This document shows positions 53,013 through 62,394 of a DNA stretch of 64,000 bases, in pieces. The DNA is from Pseudomonadota bacterium (GTDB lineage Bacteria; Pseudomonadota; Gammaproteobacteria; Burkholderiales; Rhodocyclaceae). Each line of letters opens with the position of its first letter. Within the stretch, counting starts at the first letter, position 1. Position numbers and translations under genes: made by a program. Below the pieces are notes generated by a model. That model was not told the origin of the DNA and did not search any database. It was given only the letters and a program-made list of their open reading frames with translations. Where the stretch lies: NCBI GenBank assembly GCA_018241695.1, contig JAFEDH010000023.1:141895-205894 (forward strand), in the 5' to 3' direction.

Positions 53013-54176
53013 ATGAGCCTGCCTACGTATATGGATCACAACGCCACCACACCGGTTGCCCCGGTGGTGCTGGAGGCGATGCTGCCATTTCTTTCCAGGC
53101 AATGTGGCAATCCTTCCAGCAATCATGAATACGGGCGGGCGGCCAAGCGTGCCCTGGATGAGGCGCGGCAGCAGGTGGCGGCGGCAGTGGGTGCCCATCC
53201 TACCGAAGTGATTTTCACCAGTGGCGGGACAGAAGCCAACAATCTCGTTCTCAAGGGAGCGGCCCAGGCCATGAAGCCGGGGATATTGGCCCTGTCGGCC
53301 ATGGAGCATCCCAGTGTTCGCAGTCCGGCGGAGCAACTGCTGCGCCAGGGCTGGCAACTGCGTTCCGTAGCCATTGATGATCAGGGACGGGTGGACGATG
53401 ACGACTTTCTCTCAGCACTGACCGAGAACCCCCGGCTCATCTCGGTGATGCGGGTCAACAATGAAACCGGCACGATGCAGAACGTGGCGGCGTTGGCAGC
53501 CAGGGCGAAGGTTGGTGGCAGCCGGGCCTGGTTCCATAGTGATTGCGTGCAGGCACTAGGCAAGGTGGCCATCGATTTTCGTGATCTCAATCGTCAGGGT
53601 GTGCATGCCCTGACCCTGTCCGCACACAAGATTCACGGCCCCAAAGGGGCGGGTGCGGTGGTGGCGGACAAGCGGCTGGAACTGATGCCCCAGATCGCCG
53701 GCGGCGGCCAGGAACGTGATCTGCGTTCCGGTACCGAGAACATGGCGGCAATCGTCGGTTTCGGTGCTGCCTGTACCGCGGCCATGGCCGATCTTGAAGC
53801 CGGTTCGCTGCACCTGGCCCGGATGCGGGCTGAACTGGAGGAAGGCCTGGTGGAGCTGGGGGCCCGTATTTTCAGCCGTGGGGCCGAGCGGGTAGCGAAT
53901 ACCGTGTATTTCGCCATTCCGGACATCGATGGCGAGACCCTGGTGGGCAAGCTGGACCGGGTTGGCTATGCCGTGAGCAGCGGAACTACCTGTAGCAGCG
54001 CCAACCACGAGCCCTCGGCCACTCTTCTTGCCATGGGTGTGTCACCCGAGCTGGCCAAATCCGCCGTGCGTGTCAGCCTTGGCAGGGACAACACCCTGAC
54101 CCAGATTCACGGCCTGCTGGAAAATCTGGCAGCCCTGCGCGACCAGTTATTGAACCTGACCGCCATTTCTTCCTGA
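53013..54176 (+). CDS. Cysteine desulfurase, first of two in the isc operon
   Basis: A 387-residue class-V aminotransferase-fold desulfurase: [33 protein letters not shown] lysine K206 in [10 protein letters not shown] and catalytic cysteine C327 in [14 protein letters not shown]. It is NifS/IscS-like but clearly diverged from the IscS encoded next. It takes sulfur from cysteine. A second desulfurase gene between iscR and iscS is known from several betaproteobacteria; the acceptor of its sulfur is not known. No strong ribosome-binding site precedes the ATG. Confidence 0.9.
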   Translation: MSLPTYMDHNATTPVAPVVLEAMLPFLSRQCGNPSSNHEYGRAAKRALDEARQQVAAAVGAHPTEVIFTSGGTEANNLVLKGAAQAMKPGILALSAMEHPSVRSPAEQLLRQGWQLRSVAIDDQGRVDDDDFLSALTENPRLISVMRVNNETGTMQNVAALAARAKVGGSRAWFHSDCVQALGKVAIDFRDLNRQGVHALTLSAHKIHGPKGAGAVVADKRLELMPQIAGGGQERDLRSGTENMAAIVGFGAACTAAMADLEAGSLHLARMRAELEEGLVELGARIFSRGAERVANTVYFAIPDIDGETLVGKLDRVGYAVSSGTTCSSANHEPSATLLAMGVSPELAKSAVRVSLGRDNTLTQIHGLLENLAALRDQLLNLTAISS

Positions 54177-54202
54177 AGTGGCGTCATGCATGGAGTGATG
54201 CA

Positions 54203-55417
54203 ATGTTGAAATTCCCGATCTATCTCGACTATTCCTCGACCACGCCGGTGGACCCGAGGGTAGCCGCCAAGATGATTCCCTATCTCACCGAGCATTTTGG
54301 CAATCCGGCTTCGCGTTCCCACGCCTTCGGCTGGGAAGCGGAAAGGGCGGCCGAAGAAGCGCGCGAGCAGGTGGCGGCTCTTTTGAATGCGGACGCGAAG
54401 GACATCATCTGGACTTCGGGAGCCACCGAATCCAACAATCTGGCGATCAAGGGTGCTGCCCATTTCTATGCCGAGAGCAAGGGCAGGCATATCATTACCG
54501 TTGCCACCGAGCACAAGGCCGTGCTTGATCCCTTCAAGGAACTGGAGCGTCAGGGGTTCGAGGCGACTTATCTGCAGCCGCAGGAAAATGGGCTGATCAC
54601 CATCGAACAGTTCAGGGCGGCTTTGCGGCCGGATACCGTGCTTGCTTCGGTGATGGCCGTGAACAATGAAATCGGCGTAATTCAGCCGATTGCCGAGCTG
54701 GGTGAAATCTGTCGGGAAAAAGGCGTGATCTTCCACGTGGACGCAGCCCAGGCCACGGGCAAGATGCCAATCGACCTTCAGAAGCTCAAGGTCGATCTGA
54801 TGTCCCTTTCGGCCCACAAAACCTATGGCCCGAAAGGTATCGGCGCCCTGTACGTACGGCGCAAGCCCCGCATCCGCCTGGAAGCCCAGATTCATGGTGG
54901 CGGCCATGAGCGTGGCTTGCGTTCAGGCACCCTGGCCACGCACCAGATTGTCGGCATGGGCGAAGCCTTTCGTATCGCCCGTGAGGAAATGGCGACCGAG
55001 AACGAGCGCATCCGCATGTTGCGTGACAGATTGCTCCAGGGCATCCGCGACATCGAGGAAACCTATGTCAACGGTGATCTTGAGCAGCGTGTGCCCCACA
55101 ATCTGAACATCAGCTTCAACTATGTGGAGGGCGAATCCTTGATCATGGCGACCAAGGATATTGCTGTTTCATCCGGCTCCGCCTGTACTTCCGCCTCATT
55201 GGAGCCTTCCTATGTGTTGCGCGCCCTGGGGCGTTCCGATGAACTCGCCCATAGCTCCATTCGTTTCACCATCGGTCGGTTTACCACCGAGGAAGAGATC
55301 GCTTTCACGATCAAGCTGCTGCACGAAAAGCTGTCCAAGTTGCGGGAGCTTTCCCCGCTATGGGAAATGTACAAGGATGGTGTTGATCTGAGCACCGTTC
55401 AATGGGCGGCACACTGA
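54203..55417 (+). CDS. iscS: Cysteine desulfurase IscS
   Basis: A 404-residue IscS, close to E. coli Isc[32 protein letters not shown] lysine K206 in [11 protein letters not shown], active-site cysteine (about 328) in [21 protein letters not shown], and the C-terminal [21 protein letters not shown] used for partner binding. It supplies persulfide sulfur to IscU, and elsewhere to tRNA thiolation. Confidence 0.97.
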   Translation: MLKFPIYLDYSSTTPVDPRVAAKMIPYLTEHFGNPASRSHAFGWEAERAAEEAREQVAALLNADAKDIIWTSGATESNNLAIKGAAHFYAESKGRHIITVATEHKAVLDPFKELERQGFEATYLQPQENGLITIEQFRAALRPDTVLASVMAVNNEIGVIQPIAELGEICREKGVIFHVDAAQATGKMPIDLQKLKVDLMSLSAHKTYGPKGIGALYVRRKPRIRLEAQIHGGGHERGLRSGTLATHQIVGMGEAFRIAREEMATENERIRMLRDRLLQGIRDIEETYVNGDLEQRVPHNLNISFNYVEGESLIMATKDIAVSSGSACTSASLEPSYVLRALGRSDELAHSSIRFTIGRFTTEEEIAFTIKLLHEKLSKLRELSPLWEMYKDGVDLSTVQWAAH

Positions 55418-55432
55418 TTCAAGGAGAAACTC

Positions 55433-55819
55433 ATGTCTTATAGCGAAAAGGTCATCGACCATTACGAAAATCCCCGCAATGTCGGTTCCTTTGGCAAGGA
55501 GGAGAATGGCGTTGGTACCGGCATGGTGGGTGCGCCCGCCTGCGGTGATGTCATGAAACTCCAGATCAAGGTGAACCGGGAAGGGGTGATCGAGGATGCC
55601 AAATTCAAGACCTATGGCTGTGGCTCCGCCATCGCATCCTCCTCGCTGGTGACCGAGTGGGTGAAAGGCAAGACCGTGGATCAGGCGCTGGATATCAAAA
55701 ATACCCAGATCGCCGAGGAACTGGCCCTGCCACCCGTGAAGATTCACTGCTCGATTCTTGCCGAGGATGCCATCAAGGCCGCGGTGGCCGACTACAAGAA
55801 GAAGCAGGGGGGCGCATGA
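55433..55819 (+). CDS. iscU: Fe-S cluster scaffold IscU
   Basis: A 128-residue scaffold: [20 protein letters not shown], three cluster-ligand cysteines in GAPACGDVM (about residue 37), [13 protein letters not shown] (about 63) and the [15 protein letters not shown] region (about 106), the latter including the LPPVK motif bound by HscA. It assembles 2Fe-2S clusters using sulfur from IscS. Its stop overlaps the iscA start. Confidence 0.97.
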   Translation: MSYSEKVIDHYENPRNVGSFGKEENGVGTGMVGAPACGDVMKLQIKVNREGVIEDAKFKTYGCGSAIASSSLVTEWVKGKTVDQALDIKNTQIAEELALPPVKIHCSILAEDAIKAAVADYKKKQGGA

Positions 55820-56136
55820 TCACCCTTTCCGAGAATGCCGCCCGGCATGTTTCGAATTTCCTGTCCAAGCGTGGCAAGGGGATTGGTGTGCGCCTGGGTG
55901 TGAAGACGTCAGGTTGCTCAGGCATGGCCTACAAGCTCGAATTCGCCGATACGGCGCTGCCCGAGGATCATGTGTTTGAAAGCCGTGGCCTCAAGGTGCT
56001 GGTGGATCCCAAGAGCTTGCCCTACCTCGATGGCACGGAGCTTGACTACACCAAGGAAGGGTTGAATGAAGGCTTCAAGTTCGTCAATCCCAATGTCAAG
56101 GATGAGTGTGGTTGCGGAGAAAGCTTCAACGTCTGA
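55816..56136 (+). CDS. iscA: Fe-S cluster assembly protein IscA
   Basis: A 106-residue A-type carrier starting [12 protein letters not shown] with the three conserved cysteines in TSGCSGMAY (about residue 35) and ECGCGESF (about residues 98-100). It carries clusters or iron to target apoproteins. The ATG at 55816 overlaps the iscU stop, and the stop overlaps the hscB start (TGATG). Confidence 0.96.
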   Translation: MITLSENAARHVSNFLSKRGKGIGVRLGVKTSGCSGMAYKLEFADTALPEDHVFESRGLKVLVDPKSLPYLDGTELDYTKEGLNEGFKFVNPNVKDECGCGESFNV

Positions 56137-56684
56137 TGAGCGAAGCCACATCCTCCTCCCAATGGCTGCAGCAGGATTTCTTCACGCTGTTCGGCCTTCA
56201 CAGGATCTATGCCCTGAACATGGACGATCTGGACAGCCGCTATCGCGGTATCCAGGCCAGGGTGCATCCCGACAGGCATGCGCATCTGAGTGATGCGGAA
56301 CGACGGGTCGCCATGCAGTGGGCGACACACGTTAACGAGGCGTATCAAACCCTGCGCAGCCCTTCGCATCGTGCCCTTTATCTGTTGCAACTGGCAGGGC
56401 GGCCTATGGCGCTGGAAGACAATACGGCCATGTCGGCGGAATTTCTCATGATCCAGATGGAGTGGCGCGAAGCGGTGGATGAGGCCAGACACGCGCACGA
56501 TATCGACGGACTCGATTCCCTGCATCGCCGTCTCGTCCGGGAGATCAAGGGACGTCAGGCCGAACTGGGCCACGCCCTGGATGCGCCGGATTACGATCAA
56601 GCGGAGGAATCGCTGCGCCGGTTGATGTTCGAAGAAAAACTGCTGCAGGAAATCGACCGGGCCATCGAAGCCGTCGAGGCCTGA
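56136..56684 (+). CDS. hscB: Co-chaperone HscB
   Basis: A 182-residue J-domain protein: [36 protein letters not shown] with the HPD motif at about residue 44, then the C-terminal helical IscU-binding domain ([36 protein letters not shown]). It delivers IscU to HscA and stimulates its ATPase. The start at 56136 was chosen from the overlap with iscA and the short family N-terminus. Confidence 0.94.
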   Translation: MSEATSSSQWLQQDFFTLFGLHRIYALNMDDLDSRYRGIQARVHPDRHAHLSDAERRVAMQWATHVNEAYQTLRSPSHRALYLLQLAGRPMALEDNTAMSAEFLMIQMEWREAVDEARHAHDIDGLDSLHRRLVREIKGRQAELGHALDAPDYDQAEESLRRLMFEEKLLQEIDRAIEAVEA

Positions 56685-56692
56685 GGGACGAC

Positions 56693-58561
56693 ATGGCGCT
56701 ATTGCAAATCACTGAACCCGGGGAATCCACCGCACCTCACCAGCATCGCCTTGCTATCGGCATTGATCTTGGCACCACCAATTCACTGGTTGCTACGGTG
56801 CGCAGCGGCATGGCCGGGGTGCTCAATGACCAGCAGGGGCGCACCCTGTTGCCTTCGGTGGTGCGTTATCACCCCGAGGGAGGGGTAACGGTCGGTTTCG
56901 AGGCCCAGTCGGTACAATCCAGGGACCCGAAGAACACCATTGTTTCGGCCAAACGTTTCATGGGCCGGAGCCGGCGCGATATCGCCCATATCGAAACCAT
57001 GCCGTACGACTTCGTCGACGGCGAAGGCATGGTCCGGTTGCGTACCGTCCAGGGAGACAAGAGCCCGGTGGAAGTGTCCGCCGAGATTCTGCGCACGCTG
57101 TGTCGCCGCGCCGAGGATTCGCTGGGTGGGGAACTCACCGGTGCGGTGATCACCGTTCCTGCCTATTTCGATGATGCGCAGCGCCAGGCCACCAAGGATG
57201 CGGCGCGCCTCGCCGGTCTGCACGTTCTGCGGCTGCTCAACGAACCCACGGCTGCCGCGATTGCCTACGGCCTCGATAACGGTGCCGAAGGAATTTATGC
57301 GGTGTACGACCTGGGTGGCGGGACATTTGATATTTCCGTCCTGCGATTGTCCAAGGGCGTGTTCGAAGTCATGTCCACAGGGGGTGACTCCGCCCTGGGA
57401 GGAGATGATTTCGATCAGCGGGTTTTTTGCTGGATCATCGAACAAGCCCGGCTGGCGCCTCTTTCGCCCTATGACGCCCGCTTGCTGCTGACCCGTGCCC
57501 GTGAAGCCAAGGAATATCTCACTTACCACGGCGAAGCGCCGATTACCGTGAAGCTGGGCAGTGGCGAATATGTGGATCTGGCCCTGACCACGGAAATTTT
57601 TTCCTGCATCACCCAGACACTGGTACAAAAAACCATGGCACCCGTACGCCGTGCCCTGCGCGATGCGGGTTTGCGGCCCGATGCAGTGAAAGGGGTGGTA
57701 ATGGTGGGCGGTGCCACCCGCATGCCCCAGATCCAGTGTGCCGTAGCCGAATTCTTTGGTCGTGAGCCCCTGACCAATCTGGATCCGGACAGAGTGGTGG
57801 CTCTGGGGGCCGCAATTCAGGCGAATCTGCTCGCGGGCAACCGTGCCGCGGATGACGACTGGCTGCTGCTGGACGTGATTCCCCTGTCCCTCGGTCTTGA
57901 AACCATGGGTGGCCTGGTGGAGAAGGTCATTTCACGCAATTCCACCATTCCGGTAGCGCGGGCGCAGGAATTCACCACCTTCAAGGATGGCCAGACCGCA
58001 ATGGCCATCCATGTGGTCCAGGGGGAACGCGAACTGGTGTCCAGCTGCCGCAGCCTGGCCCGCTTCGAATTGCGCGGTATTCCGCCTATGGTGGCAGGCG
58101 CCGCCCGTATTCGCGTTGCCTTCCAGGTGGATGCCGACGGCCTGCTCTCCGTGTCTGCCAGCGAGCAAACCACGGGTGTGGAGGCACGGATCGAAGTCAA
58201 GCCTTCCTATGGCCTGTCCGACGATGAGATTGCGGCGATGCTCAAGGATGGCTACAACCACGCCGGCGACGATGCCCAGCATCGTGCGCTCAAGGAAGTA
58301 CAGGTTGAAGCACAGCGTTTGATCGAGGCGGTCAGTTCCGCCCTGGGTGCAGACGCTCATCTGCTCGATGCCATGGAACGGGCGCGTATCGATACCGGCA
58401 TCGATGCCCTGAGGGTAACTGCGATCAGCGATGATCGCAGGGCCATCGAGGCCGCAATCGATGCCCTGAGCCGGGATACGGCGGAATTCGCCGCGCGGCG
58501 GATGGACCAGAGCGTACGGCAGGCCCTCTCGGGTCGCAACATCACGGAAATTTCATCATGA
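56693..58561 (+). CDS. hscA: Fe-S chaperone HscA (Hsp70 family)
   Basis: A 622-residue DnaK-type chaperone: [15 protein letters not shown] (about residues 22-36), [64 protein letters not shown], then the substrate-binding part ([14 protein letters not shown]) and helical lid. The length fits HscA. It binds the LPPVK motif of IscU and uses ATP to release its cluster. The fdx start overlaps its stop. Confidence 0.96.
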   Translation: MALLQITEPGESTAPHQHRLAIGIDLGTTNSLVATVRSGMAGVLNDQQGRTLLPSVVRYHPEGGVTVGFEAQSVQSRDPKNTIVSAKRFMGRSRRDIAHIETMPYDFVDGEGMVRLRTVQGDKSPVEVSAEILRTLCRRAEDSLGGELTGAVITVPAYFDDAQRQATKDAARLAGLHVLRLLNEPTAAAIAYGLDNGAEGIYAVYDLGGGTFDISVLRLSKGVFEVMSTGGDSALGGDDFDQRVFCWIIEQARLAPLSPYDARLLLTRAREAKEYLTYHGEAPITVKLGSGEYVDLALTTEIFSCITQTLVQKTMAPVRRALRDAGLRPDAVKGVVMVGGATRMPQIQCAVAEFFGREPLTNLDPDRVVALGAAIQANLLAGNRAADDDWLLLDVIPLSLGLETMGGLVEKVISRNSTIPVARAQEFTTFKDGQTAMAIHVVQGERELVSSCRSLARFELRGIPPMVAGAARIRVAFQVDADGLLSVSASEQTTGVEARIEVKPSYGLSDDEIAAMLKDGYNHAGDDAQHRALKEVQVEAQRLIEAVSSALGADAHLLDAMERARIDTGIDALRVTAISDDRRAIEAAIDALSRDTAEFAARRMDQSVRQALSGRNITEISS

Positions 58562-58905
58562 CCCGGATCATCGTTCTTCCCCACGCCGAACTCTGTCCCG
58601 AAGGGGCGGTGATCGACGCCAGCGAAGGAGAATCCATCTGCAATGCCCTGCTGCAAAACGATGTCGACATTGAACATGCCTGTGAGCAATCCTGTGCCTG
58701 TACCACCTGCCATGTCATCGTGCGCGAAGGATACGGATCGCTCGACTCTGCCGAGGAGGAGGAGGACGATCTGCTCGACAAGGCCTGGGGGCTGACCCCG
58801 CTGTCGCGTCTTTCCTGCCAGGCAATTGTCACCAGCACTCCCCTTGTGATCGAGATACCGAAATACACCATCAATCAGGCACGCGAAGGTGGCGGTAAAA
58901 AGTGA
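58558..58905 (+). CDS. fdx: 2Fe-2S ferredoxin of the isc operon
   Basis: A 115-residue adrenodoxin-type ferredoxin with the cluster cysteines in [12 protein letters not shown] (about residues 41-52) and a fourth in RLSCQAIV (about residue 87). It gives electrons for cluster assembly on IscU. The ATG overlaps the hscA stop. Confidence 0.95.
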   Translation: MTRIIVLPHAELCPEGAVIDASEGESICNALLQNDVDIEHACEQSCACTTCHVIVREGYGSLDSAEEEEDDLLDKAWGLTPLSRLSCQAIVTSTPLVIEIPKYTINQAREGGGKK

Positions 58906-58936
58906 TTCCTTTACATCCCTTCATGGAGGCGGCCGA

Positions 58937-59131
58937 ATGAAATGGACCGATACTCTGGAGATCGCCATCAGCCTGTCCGAAGCGCATGCCGATGTGGACC
59001 CGACCCGGATCAATTTTGTAGACCTCATGCGCTGGGTGATCGCCTTGCCGGGTTTTTCCGACGATGAAAAGCACTGTGGTGAGCGGATTCTGGAAGCCAT
59101 CCAGCAGGCTTGGATAGACGAAATTTCCTGA
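58937..59131 (+). CDS. iscX: IscX (YfhJ) Fe-S assembly accessory protein
   Basis: A 64-residue acidic protein: MKWTDTLEIAISLSEAHADVDPTRINFVDL, then LPGFSDDEKHCGERILEAIQQAW, the usual IscX sequence pattern. It binds IscS and iron and may modulate desulfurase activity. The ATG at 58937 is preceded by GGAGG at the right distance and matches the family start; the longer frame overlapping fdx was rejected. Confidence 0.93.
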   Translation: MKWTDTLEIAISLSEAHADVDPTRINFVDLMRWVIALPGFSDDEKHCGERILEAIQQAWIDEIS

Positions 59132-59144
59132 GCGGAGTTGCCGG

Positions 59145-59909
59145 GTGCTGATCGACACCCACTGCCATCTCGATGCCGCCGAATTCGACCCCGACCGGGA
59201 ATCGGTCTGGCTCCGGGCATTCGACGGGGGAGTGGAACGCATCCTCATCCCGGCCGTGGAGCGTGCCAATTTTTCCGCGGTAGCTTCTCTGTGCCGCCAC
59301 GATCCGGCGTATCGGGGCGCATACGGGATTCACCCCATGTATGTCGGCCACGCTTGTGAAGATGATCTGGATGCCCTGCGCGATGTTCTGATCCGTGAGC
59401 CGACAGTGGCGGTAGGGGAGATTGGCCTGGACCACTTTGTCGAAGAACGGGACGATCGGCTTCAGGAGTTCTATTTCACCGAACAGCTCAGGATTGCCCG
59501 GGCGCTGTCCTTGCCCGTGGTGCTTCATGTACGAAGGGCGATCGATCCCGTGCTCAAGGCGTTACGCCGCATTCCCGTTCCCGGTGGCATCGCACATGCT
59601 TTCAACGGCAGCCGTCAGCAGGCCGACGAATTCATCCGGCTGGGCTTCAAGCTCGGGTTCGGCGGGGCGATGACCTATCCCCGCGCTTTACGTATCCGTG
59701 CGCTGGCGGTGTCTTTACCGCTGGAATCGATCGTGCTGGAAACCGATGCTCCCGATATTCCGCCCGAATGGTGCGCAGGCAGGCGCAATGAGCCGGGAGA
59801 TTTACCGCGTATCGCCCGGATCCTGGCGGATATGCGCGGCATTTCGGAAGAGGCGCTGATCGCTGCGACAGGGTGCAATGCGCAACAGGCCATCCCTGGC
59901 TTGGTGTAA
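59145..59909 (+). CDS. TatD-family metal-dependent deoxyribonuclease
   Basis: A 254-residue TIM-barrel hydrolase with the family's metal residues in LIDTHCHLDAAEFD (HxH at residues 6-8), AVGEIGLDHF (Glu about 93), LPVVLHVRRA (His about 128) and LETDAPDIPPEW (Asp about 204). It belongs to the YjjV/TatD group, which act as Mg-dependent DNases or aminoacyl-tRNA-related hydrolases. It starts with GTG (GAGTTGCC upstream) 13 bases after iscX. It is convergent with the DyP peroxidase, 15 bases apart. Confidence 0.88.
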   Translation: MLIDTHCHLDAAEFDPDRESVWLRAFDGGVERILIPAVERANFSAVASLCRHDPAYRGAYGIHPMYVGHACEDDLDALRDVLIREPTVAVGEIGLDHFVEERDDRLQEFYFTEQLRIARALSLPVVLHVRRAIDPVLKALRRIPVPGGIAHAFNGSRQQADEFIRLGFKLGFGGAMTYPRALRIRALAVSLPLESIVLETDAPDIPPEWCAGRRNEPGDLPRIARILADMRGISEEALIAATGCNAQQAIPGLV

Positions 59910-59924
59910 GCCGGGGAAGCCTGC

Positions 59925-61202
59925 TCAGGCAAACAGGTTCTGACCGACAAAGCCACCCGGGGGCACACCTCCAGGACAGGCAAACAGGCCGCTGCCAGTG
60001 TGGGTGGCGAACTGATTGAGCATGTCGAACTGCGCCATCTTGCCGAAAATGCTGATGAAGCCTGTGCGCGGGTCTTTCTGGTAACACTGGAACAAGAGCC
60101 CGGCGTCAAAGGTCACCAGCTGACGCCAGGGGGGCCAGCGTTCGGCAACCTTCGTGATTCCATTGTCGTAGTTGAATGCCCGCCGCAGAATCTGGGCACC
60201 ATGATTGTTCTCGGGTGCCGACAGGGCGGCATGGGAAAATTCGGCAATGACGGGATTCCCATCCTTGTCTTCCCGGTCCAGACCCAGGGGATCGAATTCG
60301 TGCTGCTTCCCGATCGGAGCTCCGCTTGCCTTGTGGCGTCCCATGGTCTCTTCCTGGAAGGCGATCTTCATGTCATCCCAGTGATCGAGGGAAATCCGGA
60401 TCGGACGGATCACCATGTAGCTCCCCCCGTGCATCCAGTGCGGCCCCTCATCGCCGACCCAGACAAACTGGTTCATGGCCTGGGTATTTTGGGTCGGAAC
60501 GTTGATCGTGCCATCCAGAAAACCCATCTGGTTGCGCCCGGTGGTGCCCGGCTTGAACCCTCCCGTAAAGCCTGTCTGGGCCCAGCGCATTTCGGCAATG
60601 CCGTTGGCCAGTTTGACCAAACGTCGAACGGCCCATTCCACAACCTGAAAGTCATCCGCACTGGCCTGGATCGAGAGGTCTCCGCCCGTCCGCTCCGGAA
60701 CTAGTTGATCACCGACGAAACGGGGAAGGTCCACCAGGGCTTCGGGCCGGAATTTGGCCAGTCCGTAGCGGTCTTTGCCGTCTTTTGTGAAAAGTCCCGC
60801 ACCGAAGCCGAAAGTGACCGTCAGGCGTGAGGGTGACAAACCCACGGTAGCGCCGGATTCCGTACTGGGCTGTTGCGGGTCCGCCCGGGTGTCGAAACGG
60901 GCTGGAATGGCTGTCATTTGTGCGGTGGCATCGGTCCAGGCCTTGAGCAGCTTGACGACATCATCCCGGCTTCCGGTGGTCAGATCAAAGGCAATGAAGT
61001 AGGTATGCCGCTGGATCGGGGTGGTGATGCCTGCCTGATGGGCGCCATGAAACGGTTCGATCTGCCCCTTGTTGCCGGGTTCGGAACTTGCCGCCGCCAA
61101 CGCTGAAGGCAGCGGGCCGGCCGTACCGGTGATATATCCGGCTATGGCCGCATTGCGGAGGAAGCGCCGGCGGAAAGTGTCTGGCGTCGTCGCGGGTTTC
61201 AT
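59925..61202 (-). CDS. Dyp-type (EfeB-like) heme peroxidase with Tat signal
   Basis: A 425-residue dye-decolorizing peroxidase. The N-terminus has a Tat motif RRRFLRNAA (about residues 11-19) and a hydrophobic stretch ending in ALAAASS, so it is exported folded with heme. The DyP signature GFLDGT (about residue 216) supplies the distal Asp; the proximal His is probably in FSHAALSAPENN, and the distal Arg in ILRRAFNYDN. It oxidises phenolic or dye-like substrates with peroxide. Its ATG overlaps the stop of the beta-propeller gene (61199-61202). Unlike EfeB in the efeUOB operon, no efeO or efeU is adjacent. Confidence 0.92.
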   Translation of the reverse strand: MKPATTPDTFRRRFLRNAAIAGYITGTAGPLPSALAAASSEPGNKGQIEPFHGAHQAGITTPIQRHTYFIAFDLTTGSRDDVVKLLKAWTDATAQMTAIPARFDTRADPQQPSTESGATVGLSPSRLTVTFGFGAGLFTKDGKDRYGLAKFRPEALVDLPRFVGDQLVPERTGGDLSIQASADDFQVVEWAVRRLVKLANGIAEMRWAQTGFTGGFKPGTTGRNQMGFLDGTINVPTQNTQAMNQFVWVGDEGPHWMHGGSYMVIRPIRISLDHWDDMKIAFQEETMGRHKASGAPIGKQHEFDPLGLDREDKDGNPVIAEFSHAALSAPENNHGAQILRRAFNYDNGITKVAERWPPWRQLVTFDAGLLFQCYQKDPRTGFISIFGKMAQFDMLNQFATHTGSGLFACPGGVPPGGFVGQNLFA

Positions 61203-62392
61203 GGTGTGGATATCCTGAGTGAATTGATGTCGTCTTCAACGTAATAGAAACCCTTCCCGTCGGCGGTCAGTGCCAGACCAAAAAGATTCCCGTTACCCGG
61301 AGGGGATTGCGCCTGGTTGGTGTTCAACCAGTGGGCATAGATCTGCTGACCGGTGGACGGATCGATTTCCACGATCTGTCCATTTTTTCCGTTATTGACC
61401 AGCAGATGCCCCTGTGGCGTCATGACCATGGCCAGCGGCCAGGAAAGCAGGCCATCCTTGGTCACCAGGCGTCCCTTGCCGGCACTGGTGGTCCGGGTGC
61501 TGGCCTCGGGAATGGCGGTGATTTCATTGTCCAGCCCGTCCGTGACGTAAAGGGTGTCATCGGCGCCCAGGGCAAGGCCGGTGGGGCCGAGCAGGAAATT
61601 GTCCCGGTCGGCCCGGTTGGCAAAACCATCGCCGATCACGGTCTGGCTTTGCAATACGGGCGGCTTGCCCGGAGGAATGGTGAGTTCCAGACGCAAGACG
61701 GTCGCTTCATGTTCGATTACGGGATACCTGGTCACCGGGTCCACGACATCGGGAGCTTTGAGACCTTTTCCGGCCATGCTGATGAACAGTGTGGCGCTAT
61801 CTCCCCGATCAATGGCTGCGATGTTGCCCCAGGGGTCGTTGATGGTGGGGCTGACCCAGGTCGCAACGTGATGTCCTTCAGCGTCGAAAACCAGGAGGCA
61901 GCCGTCACCCTTGGTCCTGGTGGTGCCATCGGTGCTGGGGGTACTGCCCACGATTACCCAGCCTTGCCTGAGCATGGTCATGGCCGTGGACAAACCAACC
62001 CCGCCGGGGCAGTCCTTCAACCGTTGGGGTACCTGGGCGAAGAGTCGCGTTTCCTTTGTGGAGGGACGGTAAAGGATGATGGTGGTGCCGGTACCCTGGA
62101 GATTGGAAATATTGTTGAAATTGTCCACCAGTACATCATCCTTCTGGATCACTCCGGCAGAAACCGGAGCAACCACCACGGCGTAAGGATTCACATCACC
62201 GTTTTCAGGAATGGTGGACGCCAGGAATTTGTGTTTCCGGATGGTTTCCAGCATGCCCTTCGGGTCGGCCAGGGCCGGGGTGATCAGGCAACAGCCCAGG
62301 GCCAGCATTGCCAGATATTTTGCCGGGTTCACCCGCATGTTCAGGCAAGGGCGAGACAACCATGGGGTAAGGTTCATGATGGGTTCTCTCAT
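61199..62392 (-). CDS. Secreted beta-propeller (NHL/SMP-30-like) protein
   Basis: A 397-residue protein with a signal peptide (KYLAMLALGCCLITPALA, about residues 24-41) and then repeated four-strand blades with LYVTDGLDNEITAIP, GHLLVNNGKNGQIVEID and GLALTADGKGFYYVED, typical of six- to eight-bladed NHL/SMP-30 propellers. No catalytic residues could be assigned; it may bind a substrate or partner for the peroxidase encoded next. ATG 62392 is used here; ATG 62377 is possible because it has a GAGAG site. It lies 2 bases after the OprB stop. Confidence 0.78.
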   Translation of the reverse strand: MREPIMNLTPWLSRPCLNMRVNPAKYLAMLALGCCLITPALADPKGMLETIRKHKFLASTIPENGDVNPYAVVVAPVSAGVIQKDDVLVDNFNNISNLQGTGTTIILYRPSTKETRLFAQVPQRLKDCPGGVGLSTAMTMLRQGWVIVGSTPSTDGTTRTKGDGCLLVFDAEGHHVATWVSPTINDPWGNIAAIDRGDSATLFISMAGKGLKAPDVVDPVTRYPVIEHEATVLRLELTIPPGKPPVLQSQTVIGDGFANRADRDNFLLGPTGLALGADDTLYVTDGLDNEITAIPEASTRTTSAGKGRLVTKDGLLSWPLAMVMTPQGHLLVNNGKNGQIVEIDPSTGQQIYAHWLNTNQAQSPPGNGNLFGLALTADGKGFYYVEDDINSLRISTP

Positions 62393-62394
62393 GA

